This document shows positions 1 through 12,758 of a DNA stretch of 64,000 nt, one piece after another (within the stretch, counting starts at the first letter, position 1; the number at the start of each line of letters is the position of its first letter). This stretch comes from Byssothecium circinans (lineage: Eukaryota > Ascomycota > Dothideomycetes > Pleosporales > Massarinaceae), in NCBI GenBank assembly GCA_010015675.1, contig ML977004.1, positions 208,655-272,654 of the forward strand, written 5' to 3'. Position numbers and translations under genes: made by a program. Below the pieces are notes generated by a model. That model did not search any database. It was not told where the DNA came from and saw nothing but the letters and a program-made list of their open reading frames with translations.

Positions 1-2168
1 GTGGGTAGGAGCATCTCCACGCGTCCGTCGCACGCTAAAGGACTTTCGCGGCGCACTGGAAGACTCTTTGGGGCCCGACACAGCGACGGATGGGGTGGGT
101 GGCGGCGGCTGATCCCGATCGATATTCCGGTGCTTTCTGGTACTGAACCGTCGCAACAGACCTGCTGCTGTGCCCTCCTTCTTGGGTTGTTCTGCGGGAG
201 GTGATAAAACTGCCGGGGAAATGGGAGGTGCCTTCAGGTTCAACTTCTGCAAATCCTCCGTGACTTCATCTTCGCCATGCGTTCGTGCTCTGGGCCGAGA
301 TCTTCCTCCAGTTGGCTTTTCACCAGACATTTCATAAGCCGCCGAGTTGGTATACGCCGCCTCGGGAGCTGGTAAATCCGGCATCTTGAGCGGCTTCTCG
401 CCCGGACTCTGCGGTACAGCAGCGGGTGCGGGATTTGCTTCTTGACGTTCACGGTCCCTCTTCTCGCGAACCAGGTAGTACACAGAAATAAGCGGACTAT
501 AGGCGTTGGTCGGATCCAAACCTCGCTGGAGATCTTCCGAAGATGACGTGGGAAGCTGTTCCCTGCTGGACATTGAGTTCCTCCTCTTGTAAAAGTCAAA
601 CATGCCGCGTTTCTTTTCCATCTCCGGAGTCTGTGCCGTCGTCCTACGGGCAGCTGTTCGTACTGCACGTTGATATTCATCGGATGAAATGACTTGTGTC
701 AGCTGAGTCTTGATGTACTCGGAAGAGCCAAAGTCGAACCCGACCATCTTTTCAATGATGTCGTCGTCCAGGGGGAGTTGCAAGGGTTCTCTGTGTGGCA
801 GGTAGTTCTCAGGCGAGCTATTGAACCCTTTCGTCAGCCAGGAGTGGGTCATGATCTCGCCTAGAGTAATGCGCTGAACAGGGTCGGTTTGCAGCATGCG
901 GTGGATAAGATTACGGCACTCTGCACGTGGTTAGTAGTCTACCGCGAGACATTGAGAGGGGACGCACCAGTAGACAACCATGGTGGGTAGTCAACATGCC
1001 CTTTCTTGATCTTAGCATGCAATTGCGGCATGCTCTGGTCGTCGAACGGGACCTTGCCGCACACCAAAACGTAGAGGACAATGCCAAAACTCCAGATGTC
1101 TACTTCAGGCCCAGTGTACTGCTTTGCCTGCAAGAGTTCAGGCGCAGCAAAGTAGAGGCTACCACAGAATGTCTTCAGCAAACTGCGGGGCGAAAAGAGG
1201 TTGCTAAGGCCGAAATCGATGATCTTAATATCACCCGTTTTACTGATGAGAATGTTCTCAATCTTCAGGTCTCGGTGGACTATACTGTTGCGATGACAGT
1301 AGTCCAAGGCACTAGCGATCTGGCGGGCGAACTTGCGCGCCTGCTTCTCCTTCAGACGGCCGTGAGAGATGATGTAGTCCAGCATCTGACCCCCGTTGAC
1401 GTACTCGAAGAGCATGTACCAGTGGTAGTTGGTTCGAACGACGTCGCGCATCCCGCAGATGTAAGGATGGTTAAGAAGACTAACAATGGCAGCCTCTCGT
1501 TGGGTTCGGACTTCCTTGGAGTGGTCGGCTCGATCGCGGTCGGCCTGGCTGTTGTGGGTATCGGTCGATTGACGAGGCACTATCTTGACGGCAACCTGGA
1601 GAGGGTTAGCAAACCGTGCGTGTATGCATTTGTAGGTGGGCTACAGTACCTGCTCGCCCGACTCGGCATGCTTGGCCAGCTTCACCTTGCCCATGCTGCC
1701 CGCCCCAATTGTCTTCCCCAGTGCCCATAGCCCCGTGGTGGGTGCATTGATTGTTGTTCGACGCTTAGTCTGAGCGGGCTGGGTCCCCGCGCGCGCAGTA
1801 TCGGCTACTCCATTGATAGGCATGGCGGAGGCGGTGGACGCGTCGGAGGCATACCGTTGATGCCCTCGCCTACTAGACTCGGTGCGTGAGGGAGCAGGCA
1901 CAGCTCTGTCCCTGGACTCACTACGACGGGAAGCTGGGGCGGCGGCGGCGGCGGCGACGTTGGGCTGCTCGAAGTCGCGGCGGGCGACGTTGGCCAGATT
2001 GGGCTGCTGGGGGGCTGGGCGGTGCGAGTGCGGGTTGGAGTGGCCGCTGGACCGCACCGTCGTCGACTGCGAGCGATGAGGCCGTTCAGGAGTGCTGTTG
2101 ATGGGCTGCGGGCGGCGCGACGAGGAGTGGGACCGCACGACAGACGGCGCGGGAGCCGTGGCCGACAT
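1..2168 (-). CDS. KIN1: Kin1/MARK-family serine/threonine kinase, C-terminus beyond window
   Basis: Three exons are visible: 2168-1650, 1595-968, and 920 down to the edge, where the frame is still open. About 175 low-complexity S/R/A-rich residues precede the kinase domain. Visible kinase motifs are the glycine loop [12 protein letters not shown] (the lysine is the first codon block after intron 1), [14 protein letters not shown], the APE region FAAPELL and VDIWSFG. The frame then runs into a long disordered S/P/K-rich region. The family normally ends in a KA1 membrane-binding domain, which would lie outside the window. Kin1 kinases act at the cell cortex in polarity, exocytosis and septation. 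An in-frame ATG at 2207 adds 13 residues; I prefer the ATG at 2168. Intron 2 (967-921) ends in a CTAAC branch site followed by GTGCAG. Confidence 0.93.
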
Positions 2169-3315
2169 GCTGCTGTGCTGTTTCGCTGTCCTGGTCACGT
2201 CGCGCAAGGAGCAGCGGAGGGTCTACTGCAATCTGCAATCCGACGCACTTGCACAGTCACTGAACGCCCTGAGGCTTGAGCCTGGGCGAGCGAGGGGCGG
2301 GCCTTGACCGCTGCTGGGTCCGACTGGGGGGACAAAGCGCGGTGATGGGTGATGGAGGGCGATGTTCAGGAATCAGCGCTTGAGATGCTGGGAGGCTGGA
2401 GTCTAGAGCGATGCCGGACGTGGCAGCGGCCGCCGTGAGGTGTGGGTGAGGGTGAGGGTGAGGGTGAGGGCCTACGATGAGCGATGAGGATGAGCGATGA
2501 GCAATGCTCTCTCTTCAGACGCGCATGACGCAGAGGCAGGCGAGAGCCTCAGGCAGGCCAGCGGGCTGCAACTCTACAACTGGCAACAGACAGTAGACAG
2601 CAGACAACGCAGGCGTGGAAGGCAGTCAACAGGCAATAAGACGAGGGTGGGAGCTGCGTTGTCGACCTGGGAATCGGTACTGGCACTGGTTGGGGGAACG
2701 CTGGGCAGCGGCACGATAGAGGGCTGGCCTGCAGGACTAACTCGCCTCAACTGCCCACTGGAGCCATGGCATGCGCATTCAGGCCCGACTCTCTTCAGCT
2801 GCTAGTTGTACATGTACCTCTACGATGCTATGTTATATTTTGGCCTGTCTGTGTATTGAATCATCTTCTTCTTACACATGCCGTGTCCTGCTGCATCAGC
2901 GCGACCGGTCCCTTAACGGTCGCCACAGTATACAGTAGTATCTATGAAAGCTCCAGACTAGCCAGGTACAGCGCCGAACATTGGCGCACATCATCGCCGT
3001 CGAGGTTCATGCACACAGCTTCAACATCACCGCACTCTCAAAGTGCCAATGCCGAGCTAGAGTAGACCCAGCTCCATAAGATGCCTATCATGATTAACTT
3101 CTAAGCTGGCCATGTTGGCGTGGATACCCCCAAAGGTTGCAAAAGCACAACTAGAGAACTCATACATGTAGATTAGAATAGACTAGCCGATTACGTAAGC
3201 CTATGGATTCTATCACTGGTGCTGTCAACCGGCCCATCACATCTGTATTCTTCATACATCACCCACCAACCAACACCAGGAGACACCCCCAAAGGCACTT
3301 TTCATGATATAAATA
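2169..3315. other. Divergent intergenic region between the kinase and the G-patch gene
   Basis: No convincing gene is seen. The region should hold the upstream sequences of both divergent genes. It contains a short GGGTGA-type hexamer tract near 2444-2470, then several hundred bases of unremarkable mixed sequence. Confidence 0.7.
2444..2470. repeat. GGGTGA hexamer microsatellite
   Basis: About four and a half copies of GGGTGA lie upstream of the kinase gene. The unit is not the TTAGGG telomere repeat of filamentous fungi, so this is a simple local microsatellite. Confidence 0.85.
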
Positions 3316-5480
3316 ATGGCCTTCAAGCGCCCCCGCGCGTCCTCGCCCTCCTCGTCGCAGAAACGCGCCCGCGGCCAACCCCAGTACATCACGCTCGGCA
3401 CTGAGCTTCCGCCAGACAAGGACAGTGACGATGGGGCGTTTGTGCCAGAATGGAAACAGACCGTGACCGACGAGCGGGGCCGTAGAAGGCTACACGGCGC
3501 ATTCCAGGGCGGTTTCAGTGCAGGGTAAGTTTGTGAGTCTCCCTCCGGCGAACATCCGGCTTCTTGACTCTGCTAAGATACTTCAACACAGTCGGGTCTA
3601 AAGAAGGATGGACCCCGCAAGCCTTCGTATCCTCGCGCGCAAACCGGAAGACGGACGCCGCACAACGGCCCGAAGACTTCATGGATGCAGAGGATCTCGC
3701 TGAAGCCGCCGAATCTCGCCAGCTCGAGACAGCTCAGTCGCATGCTGCAATCGGACGGGTCGGCGACACTGAGAATGACGCCTTCTTCGGTCTCTTTGCG
3801 AAGGAGGAAGAGACCATGGGTGTCAAGATCGCTCAAAAGATGGGCTGGCGGCGCGAACAGGGAGTCGGTCGCAAGATTCGTCGACTGGCGCGCCTGGAGG
3901 ACGGTAGCTCAGTCTCTACAGATGCTGCGTCTGCTCATACATTCGCGCCTGCCGACTCTCGAATCCTTTCAGCTGCTCCGCAAGACATCAATCGCAAAGG
4001 CTTGGGCTACCAATCAGAAGCGCGGTTGGGTACAGGTGAAGAAAAGGAAAGGAAGGAACAGCCAATGCTTGCTCTCCCTTTTCTCGATAGATCCACACCC
4101 AAAGCCCCTAAGAAGGCCTCTGTTATGCAGTCGTCTTTTGGAGTTGGCGTTCTCAACGACACCGGCTCAGATGATGAAGATCCATATGAGCTAGGCCCGA
4201 AGATCACGTTCAACAAGACCTTGGGAAAGGACAAGAAACTGAACAAGGTCAGCAAGTTTGCCAAGCCCGGAGGTGATAAGCATGTATTCGTGTCGAAGAA
4301 GGCCACAAATAAATCGACGGCGGCGGCATCCACGAAGACTACGCACGATGGCAAACCCCCGTTGAGAGGTTTCGTGCTGGCCATGCAGTCCATGGATCTT
4401 TCCAGCAAGCGCAGATACCCGGCACCCAAAATACCTTCTGGATGGAAATCGGCGAAATCGGGTGCTCCTACCCCATCCGAAGAGAATTATACGTCAGTCG
4501 TAGACGCTGCTAAAGGATCCTCACTTGATGCGAAAGCGCGAGCTACACTTTTAGGCGAGACCACTCTCCCCGGCCGCTCTGTGTTTGACTTCATCCCAAA
4601 AGAAGCACGAGATCGCCTCGCAAACCTGACGGGAAACGCCAACCTTCCTCAAGGCATGGGACAGGCCGCCCCCGAGGGATATCAAGCTCCAGGAAAAGCA
4701 CAACCCAAAGATCTATGGTCGTTCGTTCCTGTTCTAGACAAAGGCACTGCTGTTGCTGCCCTGGCGAAAGGAGCAACGGGTTGGATGCCGTATGGAGAGG
4801 ACCCGAAGAGACGTGCCAGATACGTAGGATATCTTGAGCTCCGTGCCGGCACTCGTAGCGAGCTTCCTGAGCGAGCTGATGGTATGACAGTTGCTGAGTG
4901 GGCAAAGGAGCTAGAAGAGTTTGCGCACGCCGCTCAAGTCTTTCGGCCCACCACCGGACTCATGGCATCACGCTTCACGTCGGCAACATCATCTACCCTA
5001 TCCGGAAGTGGCGATGGCAAAGACGTTGAAGCCCCCCGACCACCTGTTGCAAAGCCTGAAGACCCAGCTGTCCAGGCCGCGAAGCTAGGCATGTACGGTG
5101 CCATGACGCGTAGCAGCTTTCCTTTCTATCCCTCTCGACTACTGTGCAAGCGCTTCAATGTCAAACCACCTCCCGACATGCCGTACGGATCCGATGATTT
5201 CAACCAGTACAGTTCCAGGAGCAAGACGGACGAACCAGTGGGCAAGGCAGCCATGGAAAGAATGAAGCAGGAGGTGCTAGCTAGAGGAACACCGATGCAA
5301 CAGCGACCTGCCTGGATGAATGCAGCCCCTCAAGAATCCGCTCCGGCTGCTGCTCCTGTGTTTGCTCCAACAGATCACGCGGTTGTCGACATCGAGAAGA
5401 ACGATGCCTTGACGCAGGAGCGTGCATCTGAGGATGTGTTCAGGGCCATCTTCGGTGATGACGACGATGATGACGATTAA
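3316..5480 (+). CDS. GPATCH1-type G-patch splicing factor
   Basis: Two exons (3316-3524 and 3578-5480) give 703 residues. The join rebuilds the family signature [17 protein letters not shown], which is strongly conserved in GPATCH1/Gpl1 proteins and fixes both splice sites. A G-patch-like segment ([18 protein letters not shown]) follows near residue 155. The C-terminus has a conserved [10 protein letters not shown] block ending in a run of aspartates. GPATCH1 proteins are nuclear and are thought to activate a DEAH-box helicase of the spliceosome; this is family knowledge. The start is the first ATG of the open frame. The gene is divergent from the kinase and unrelated to it in function. Confidence 0.93.
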
Positions 5481-5892
5481 GATGGGTTTAACGGCTTCGC
5501 AGCCACAAATAGAGTCATTTAGAGAGTATGCTATAATATGATTAGTATTTGTAGATGCAGTATGCTTGGTATCATAGAGTAAAATCTGCCCGACGATATG
5601 ATCCAGAAATGGATAAATTGCCCACTGGTTACAGGGGTCTCAACGTAGTATTATATGGGCATTTTGAATCCACAGTCATTGAACGTTTCGCGGATGTTCT
5701 GATTCCATAGCCATTGGCAGGCGTATACAATCTGCTATAATCTCGAAATCAACCGGTAGTTGGCACATCAACGTATCGAAGGTTATCGGAGCAAGGGTGC
5801 GAGGTGGTTAAAGGTGATCCCCACAGTTAACTCCAGCCTCGGCTGTAGCTCCCTTGCGTTTTCGTCGTCCGAACATCAACACCTATGAAGTT
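5481..5892. other. Intergenic region
   Basis: The 3' flank of the G-patch gene and the upstream region of the zinc-finger regulator. AT-rich, with no ORF or repeat of note. Confidence 0.7.
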
Positions 5893-8189
5893 ATGAATCA
5901 TCAATGTCCCACCTGCGGTAAATCCTTCGAGCGCAAGGACACACTGCGCCGCCATGCCCATATCCACGATCGTGATCGGCCGCGGCCAAAGTCCAAGAAA
6001 CGGGCATGCAGCCAGTGTGTCCGGTGAGTCTGCGCAGAGCTCTCTACATTAGCTGATCCCGCTGGCTCATCATCAACAGGTCAAAAGTGAAATGTGAGGG
6101 CGAGAGGCCAAGATGCTCGACATGTATCAAGCGGCGGTTGGACTGTGTATACGAAGTCCCATCTGCGGCCTCATCGGAAGTATCCGAACCAACACCCTGC
6201 TTCACCCCAGAGTTTTCATCGAATCTGTCCGGCCTCCTATCCCAAGATGCACCCAACAATATATTCGCAAACTACATGACTGGGGGCAATCAGTTCGCAA
6301 CCGGAGATCCCCAACTCACGTCCCAAATGGATTGGGTCTTCTACAACAGCTTTGATCATATCTTCCCCGACCACAACTCCAATGCACTTCAAATGACCTT
6401 TGATGCCGGGACAGCGGGAACCCAAATCCTAGAACCTGCCCAGTCAAGTGTCGGGAGCTTGCTCGAACAGACGCAGCCGCAGCCTGATGGACCAGGAGGA
6501 CCTGAAGATAGATGGCCTATGGACTGGCAAGCCGTACCAGTGCAACTGAGCGGTCTTCCAATCCTAGAAGAGGGCTACGAGGTCCCGTTGCCAAATCACT
6601 TTTCTACAACATCTATAAACGACTCTGTGCTGCTTAGTATCCATGATTATCTGGAGGCGTCGTTGACAAGCAGTCCTTGGCAGCCCGTTTCTCTGACTTC
6701 GTTGCCAGGCAAAGAAGTGTTCAGCCACTTCGTCGACCTTTACTTCGTTCACTTTGACAAGTTTTACCCCATCCTTCATCGACCATCCTTTGACACTTCG
6801 AAAGAGCCCGTTCTTACCCTTGCGGTCGCTGAGATCGGCGCATGCTATTCCGGCTTTCCATCAGCTCGAGCCTTTGCCACATCCCTCAGCGAGCTCACGA
6901 GGCGCCTCCTTCTATTCATGGCTGAGTATGATCCACGATTCGTCCGCACCGATTCTTATATCACAGCCCAGTTACTGCAGTCAATCCATGGTTTTTCGAG
7001 CGGGAGCAAGCGGCTGTACGAGCTTTCTGACAGCAATCGAAGCTCCATCATCAGTCATGCGCGCAGTCTAAAACTCTTCGACCACCGATCATCTCTCGAG
7101 GACGAGGGTGCAGAGATGGATGTCGGATCCAGGTGGGAAGCTTGGATCCGCGCGGAAAAAGCCAGGCGTTTGGCGTGGGCTATCTGTACACTCGACGCCT
7201 CATCCACATACTTCCATAATGCTCGTTCCCTGCTCTCTATGAATGAGCTCAAGATGGACCTCCCCTGTTCGACAGCACATTGGCAGGCGGAAACGGCTCA
7301 GGCATGGGCTGCATTGCATCCATGGACACATCTACCTCCAACAAAAAGTCTGCGATCATTGCTCGAGTCTCTGTCGATATCAAGCCCAAAATCGGCAGAG
7401 ATCACGGACGCTTGTCATAGCCACATAGCAGCCATCATTCTCGCCCGGTCTATCTGGGATCTTCGTGAGTCAGCGCTGGAGCCGAGCGCACTCTTCTTCC
7501 CCAACGACAACGCGGATCTGCGACTCCAACGCATGCAAGCCATCCTCTCGACCCTCCAACGTCTCACCAGCCCCCTAGTCCCCAGCGCCAACGATTTGAT
7601 CGGCCAAGACTTCGCATCTCTCGTCCAACGCACATATATTGTCCATTCCGGCGGCATATTGACAGCTGAAGACGCTGTCGACCACATGCACATAGTCTGG
7701 GCCAAGCTGGGAACTCGCTCGCAGCAAGCTCGAGAGCATCTTCTTAGATGGGCCTCAAGATGTCCCGCGCAAGTCCGAACTACCGCCCACAAGGCCGCTC
7801 AGATATTGAGCGTAGCGAGGAGATATCCGTACAACCACCCCAACGAACCCTACCATGTCTTCCACAGCGGCTTCATCCTCTGGACGATGCTGGGACTGCT
7901 GACGGAATTGCCGTCATCAATCCCCCCTCCAGGAAGCAATCACAGACGTATCCCCTGCCGGTTGGATTGGCATGGAGCTCATGACACACCAGAGGCTCTT
8001 GCTGTGAATGACTGGGTCGAACATGGGGGATACGGATACATCGTCGGCATGGACGGGGCGCCGGATTTGGTGTCGGAAATGGGGATGCGGCAGGTTCTTG
8101 AACTGGCTGCCGATACATTGAAGCGGATGCGTGTATGGGGTATTGCTCAGATCTTTCTCAATGCTGTACTCCGAGCCCTTCACGACTAG
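5893..8189 (+). CDS. Transcription factor with C2H2 and Zn2Cys6 DNA-binding domains
   Basis: Two exons (5893-6023 and 6080-8189) give 746 residues. Residues 4-21 form one C2H2 finger (CPTC, twelve residues, H-x3-H). A complete Zn2Cys6 cluster follows at about residues 39-65 with spacing C-x2-C-x6-C-x6-C-x2-C-x6-C. The intron splits the cluster between its second and third cysteines, so splicing is needed to form it. After an acidic, proline-containing linker, a fungal-specific transcription factor domain (type PF04082) starts near FDKFYPILHRPSF. It is probably a nuclear pathway regulator. Its place upstream of, and parallel to, a sugar transporter and an esterase suggests it controls them; that is inference. 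An earlier ATG at 5885 runs into a stop after three codons. Confidence 0.9.
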
Positions 8190-8620
8190 TGTCCCGTGAG
8201 TGGATGTGTGGCATCCAACATTTGAAGCTACGGAATACATGTATTACATATGTGTCACGTGATCATCGCTTAGCCGCAGGTGCCCCTGGAGGTGACCAGG
8301 TTTGAGGGTAATTATTCCAATCTTCCATTCGGCAGACCCATTGGCGAACTCCTGCGACCTGGCCTCCTAAAGCCTCGTGCATCGGGCACTCCCACTAGCG
8401 TCTCCGTGATCAACCCCAGAATCCAACGAAAATCTGGAGAACCTTCAGACAAAGAATCCAACACGACTTTATCGCAGATATAAGCCCATCTGGACGGAGT
8501 CTGGTGCGTGTGGTACCAATCTTCGTACGAGAGAGGGTCGTGCGATAGCGTAAAGCTACCTTCTTCGAGAGCTTGTCCCGAACTTCGAAGTAGAGCGAAA
8601 CATTGATCGTGAATCAAAAC
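8190..8620. other. Intergenic region upstream of the sugar transporter
   Basis: Presumed promoter and 5' leader of the transporter. A 101-codon minus-strand ORF (8312-8617) lies here, but no family was recognised and it ends four bases from the transporter start, so it is not called. Confidence 0.6.
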
Positions 8621-10495
8621 ATGATGGAGTATACGCGAAGTGTTCGCAAGACGTCGCAGTACTGTTTGGTCGTGGGTCTCGGCGCGATACTTTTTGGTCT
8701 CGATCAGGGTTGCATTTCGGGTCTCTTTGCTGTGCCTAAGTAAGTCAGTATTTTTCTCGTTGTTTACAGTACTTGCTCAGAAAACGTGACTGCTTCAGAT
8801 CGTAACACGCAAGGCATTGCTAGATATCTAAATTTTGGTTAGTTTCTCAATATAAATGCTAACTGCAATCTTCTAGATTCATTCAAGATTTTGGTACTTT
8901 CGAACCTTCTCTCGCCACACATATCATCACCGCCAACGGTCAAACACTGCTCTTCGGAACCCTCCTTGCTGGCACAATTATTGCCTGTGTTGTCTCGGGG
9001 CCTATTGGCTCTCGCCTCGGTCGTAAGGCTGGCTTGTACTACTGTATCATCACGTCTATCATCGGACCCATCATCCAAATTGTGTCCCCAAATGTCGGCG
9101 TTGCGTGTCTGGGTCGTATATTTAGCGGTGCGGGAATTGGCTTTGCTGCCAACTTCTGCATCATGTATTGGGCTGAGGTGACGCCGGCCACTTATCGTGG
9201 CATGATTGTGTAAGTCCGCCTTCGCAACAGCCGAATGATGATTGAGCTAACTTTTTAGTATGATGTATCAAGGCCTCATCAACCTGGCTCAATTCGTTGG
9301 GGCGTGCATCAATGAGGGCACCCACAACATTCCAAATAAGTGGGCCTGGAGGGCGCCGCTCATGAGCATGTTGAGTGCTCCACTGGTCATGCTAGCCTTT
9401 TTACCTTTCATTCCAGATACACCGAGTAAGGATCCCAGTTCTGTCATACTCAATCTTGGTTGACTGTGTTTAGGATGGTTCGTTCACCGTAACCGGATCG
9501 ACGAAGCGCACCTGGCAATGCGCAAGATCCGCGGCAAGACGTGGTCTGAAGACGATGTTACCGAAGAAATTCGTCAAGTCGTTGCCATGGACTGTATTGA
9601 GCGCGAACTTGAAGGCTCATCATCTTACTGGGACTGCTTCAAGGGCTCAGATCATCGCCGGACTCGAATCGCGATCCTGACTCTTGTCGTGCAGCAGTTC
9701 ACCGGCATCTCGTTCATTAGCGGGTAAGTATGCTATATACGTCTTCATGGATATGTGCTAATAATAGTCACAGATATGGCACTTATTTTTTCTCCGTCAG
9801 CGGTATCTCCAACCCCTTCACCATCACAGTCATCACAAGTGTATGCGGACTTGCCGGCTCCATCTCTGCCTTCCCGCTCGTCAAATACTTCGGCAGACGT
9901 CCTCTGTTGATCGTCGGCGGCATCGCATCTGCCCTTTCCATGCTCATATTCGCTATCGTCGGCGTCGCTCTGCCCAACAGCGTTGTCGCTGCTCGCTGTC
10001 TCGCCGCCTTTGTTTGCACATACCTCTTCACTTACGGGGCCACATGGGGACCTATCCCGCAAGCCATCATCGGCGAGATCCCGTCGAACCGACTACGTTC
10101 CCGAACGGTTTCGCTGGCTACGAGTGTGAATTGGATGTGCACTTTATTCATCATCTGCGGCTCTCCTTACCTTTTGTCGCCGTTGTACATCAACCTGGGG
10201 ACTAAGCTTGGTTTCATCTTCGGTGGATGCACTATCTTGGGCACTATATGGGTTTTCTTTGAACTGCCGGAGACGAAGGACCGGACACTCGAAGAGATTG
10301 ATGAGATGTTTCTTAATGTGAGTTGTCTTGCGGTTCGGGTTGTGTGGTTTAGTGGCTAACGCTGTGTTGTAGCGTGTTCCGGCGCGCAAGTTTAGCGAGT
10401 ATGTGAGCACTGGACAGGTTGGTCAACTTAATGCCGGCAAAATGGCGTTGGATAAAGAGGAGGTTGATGAAGTGCAGAGGGTTGATCATACTTAG
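8621..10495 (+). CDS. MFS sugar transporter, hexose type
   Basis: Six exons (8621-8739, 8877-9209, 9259-9425, 9474-9723, 9774-10317, 10373-10495) join to exactly 511 residues with about twelve membrane spans. Sugar-porter signatures are LFGLDQGCISGLFAVP in helix 1, GSRLGRKAG after helix 2, GRIFSGAGIGF, PDTPRWFV in place of the usual PESPRWL, the QQFTGISFISGYG block in helix 7, KYFGRRPLL, and PETKDRTLEEIDEMF after helix 12. The protein should sit in the plasma membrane and import a sugar by proton symport, but the substrate cannot be told from sequence. Intron 1 is long for this window (137 nt). The start is the first of two adjacent ATGs. It lies between a regulator and an esterase on the same strand. 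Confidence 0.93.
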
Positions 10496-10902
10496 GATGG
10501 TGATGGAAAGTGATGGGTTCAATTTGGTCGCGTAAGTTACAATGCACGAGTAACTAATTCCCCTCCCGCCGCCCACCACCTCTCTTGACGAGTTCGTCTT
10601 TCCATTCGCCATCTTTATGCTAGCATTCGATTCTGCTCCCCGATATTTCACAATGCGTAGTCATCGAGCAGCGCCAGCACAACGTTCGGAGACGCTAGTG
10701 GCCAGTGTATCGGGCAGGAATGTGGTACTCGGGGCACTAGCGAAACACCCCTGTTCAACTACTAGTGTTGGTGGAAGAAAGGTCACCTCACATGAGAGCA
10801 TCCATACGTACTCAAGTACATGCAAAAGTACCAAGCATTCCCTTGCTCGCAGATCAGACCCTCCCGCCTAGTACAGTAACTCTCAGATATTAAATACTCA
10901 CA
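10496..10902. other. Intergenic region
   Basis: Between the transporter and esterase genes. No ORF with recognisable content and no repeat. Confidence 0.7.
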
Positions 10903-12758
10903 ATGAGCAATCTAGACAACACCAATACCAACAATAACTACAGTGTCAACGTACAAGACAATCGCACCTCCCTCACCAACCCCATAACCGACATCCCTGC
11001 CTCCCGCGCCCCAAAAATCCCCCTAACCATCAAAGACCTCACCCTGAACGGCTTCCTCTCCCAATCCTCCCTCGTAGCAAACTTTCGAAATATCCAATAT
11101 GCTCGTATACCCGCTCGCTGGCACCAAGCCGTCCCCGTGGACCTGACGCAAGAATCCGGGACGATTGATGCTACTCAGTGGGGTCCGAGGGCGCCGCAGC
11201 CAGTGGATGTGCTGCATGATGCTACGAGGCATTTGTACCCGAGGATGGCGACTTGGGATCGGCAGAGCGAGTTTGAGTGTTTGGGGTTGAATGTTTGTGC
11301 GCCGAGGGAGGTGGTGGCGGGAGGAAAAGGGGGAAGGGGGAGGAAGAGAGCGTTGTTGCCAGTTTTGGTGTGGGTTCATGGCGGGGCTTTTGTTTTTGGG
11401 GATGGGGGGTGTGAGTTTGGTGGGTTTTGATTTCTTTTCTTCTCTATCCTTCATTTTGTCTTTTGTTAGTGACCGATGACTGAGCCTTTTCCAACACTGA
11501 CCAAACAGACGGCCAATATCTCGTCCGCCGCTCCATAGACCTCGGAGAACCGATCCTCGTAGTCGGCTTCAACTACCGCCTAGGCCTCCTCGGCTTCCTA
11601 GGCTGCAAGGAACTCAGAGCAGAGGCCCGTTCAAGAGGCGAACCAGGCTTCAACAACCTCGGGCTCCACGACCAACGCCTCGCCCTCCAATGGATCCAAC
11701 ACCACATCCACCACTTCGGCGGCGACGGCACCCGCATCACCGTCGCCGGCGAATCCGCAGGCGCAATCTCCATCATCGCCCACCTCCGAGGCACCATCCC
11801 GCTCTTCCAAAATGCCTTCCTCATGTCCCCCGCCGTTCTCCAACCCGAGCCCGAACACGAAGTGCAAAACATCTACAACCAGATGGTGCAGAAACTCGGC
11901 CTCAGTGATGTACCAACTGGCCAGCAACTCTCCGCCCTACGCAGTCTCTCCCCACAAGCCCTCCACGACCTGCTCGCCCAGGACGTAGCTACACTCTGCG
12001 CAGACGCCGCTTTCTTCACAGATTACACAGACGAGAAATGGGAAGACATGGCCGCCCTACCGTCCTGGACCCATCGTATCGTCGTCGGCCAAACGAGCGA
12101 CGAAACCATCCTCTTCTCCCAACGCTGGACCGCCATGTCCGCCTCAGCCCTACTCGCGGAATGGCGCGCCTTATACGCCGACAATCCGCTCTACGCGCAG
12201 GAGGTTTTCTCCGCGTACAATGTCTCGGAAGCTTCGACGCAGGAGGAGGTCGTGAAGGCTTGTGTGCGGTACACAACTGATGCGGCGTTCGGGAAAGCCG
12301 TTGCTGGTATCGCGTTTACGCATCTTCTCACGCCTCCCCTTCCCGGCGACCCGAAGGTGTACCTTTACACCTTCGGCCAACCAGACATCATCATCCCCAA
12401 CCCCAATCCCATCTTCCGGGTCGGCGCATACCACTCCCAGGACAACTCCTTCCTCTTCTTCTTCCCGCAGGTTGCGGGTCCCGACGCGCCGGCTGCGTTC
12501 CGCGCCACGGCGGAAGCGTTTAGTGCGGCGGCGCTGAATGTTGTTAATGGTAAGGAGCCTTGGGAGGATGTTGGTGTGAGGAGGCGGTTTATGCGGTTTG
12601 ACGGGGATCAGACGGGGGTGAGGGAGGAAGGGGAGGGCAGTTGGGTGAGGTGGAAGGTGTTGGTTGGGGAGGGGAGGGAGGGGCTGCTTTTGAGAGGGAG
12701 GGACTTGATGGTTAGCGCTATGGGGGAAGGGATGAGGGGGTCTGTGGGTAGTGATTGA
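10903..12758 (+). CDS. Type-B carboxylesterase/lipase family protein
   Basis: Two exons (10903-11410 and 11509-12758) give 585 residues with an alpha/beta-hydrolase fold. The intron falls just after the oxyanion-hole motif (HGGAFVFGDGG), and splicing continues into YGQYLVRRS. The nucleophile elbow GESAGA carries the catalytic serine. GAYHSQD near the C-terminal third supplies the likely catalytic histidine. No signal peptide is visible: the N-terminus is N/T-rich and polar, so the enzyme is probably intracellular. It should hydrolyse carboxylic esters, with unknown substrate. The C-terminal tail is unusually glycine- and glutamate-rich. It may act on a compound imported by the upstream transporter, but this rests only on position. 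Confidence 0.9.

Noticed and set aside
927..1730. 267-codon plus-strand ORF overlapping the kinase exon
   Set aside because: It lies antisense to the well-conserved Kin1 catalytic domain and has no recognisable content; a mirror-frame artefact.
2444..2470. GGGTGA repeats as an interstitial telomere tract
   Set aside because: The unit is not TTAGGG and the tract is very short.
8312..8617. 101-codon minus-strand ORF upstream of the sugar transporter
   Set aside because: It reads like plausible protein but has no recognised family and occupies the transporter's leader; left uncalled.
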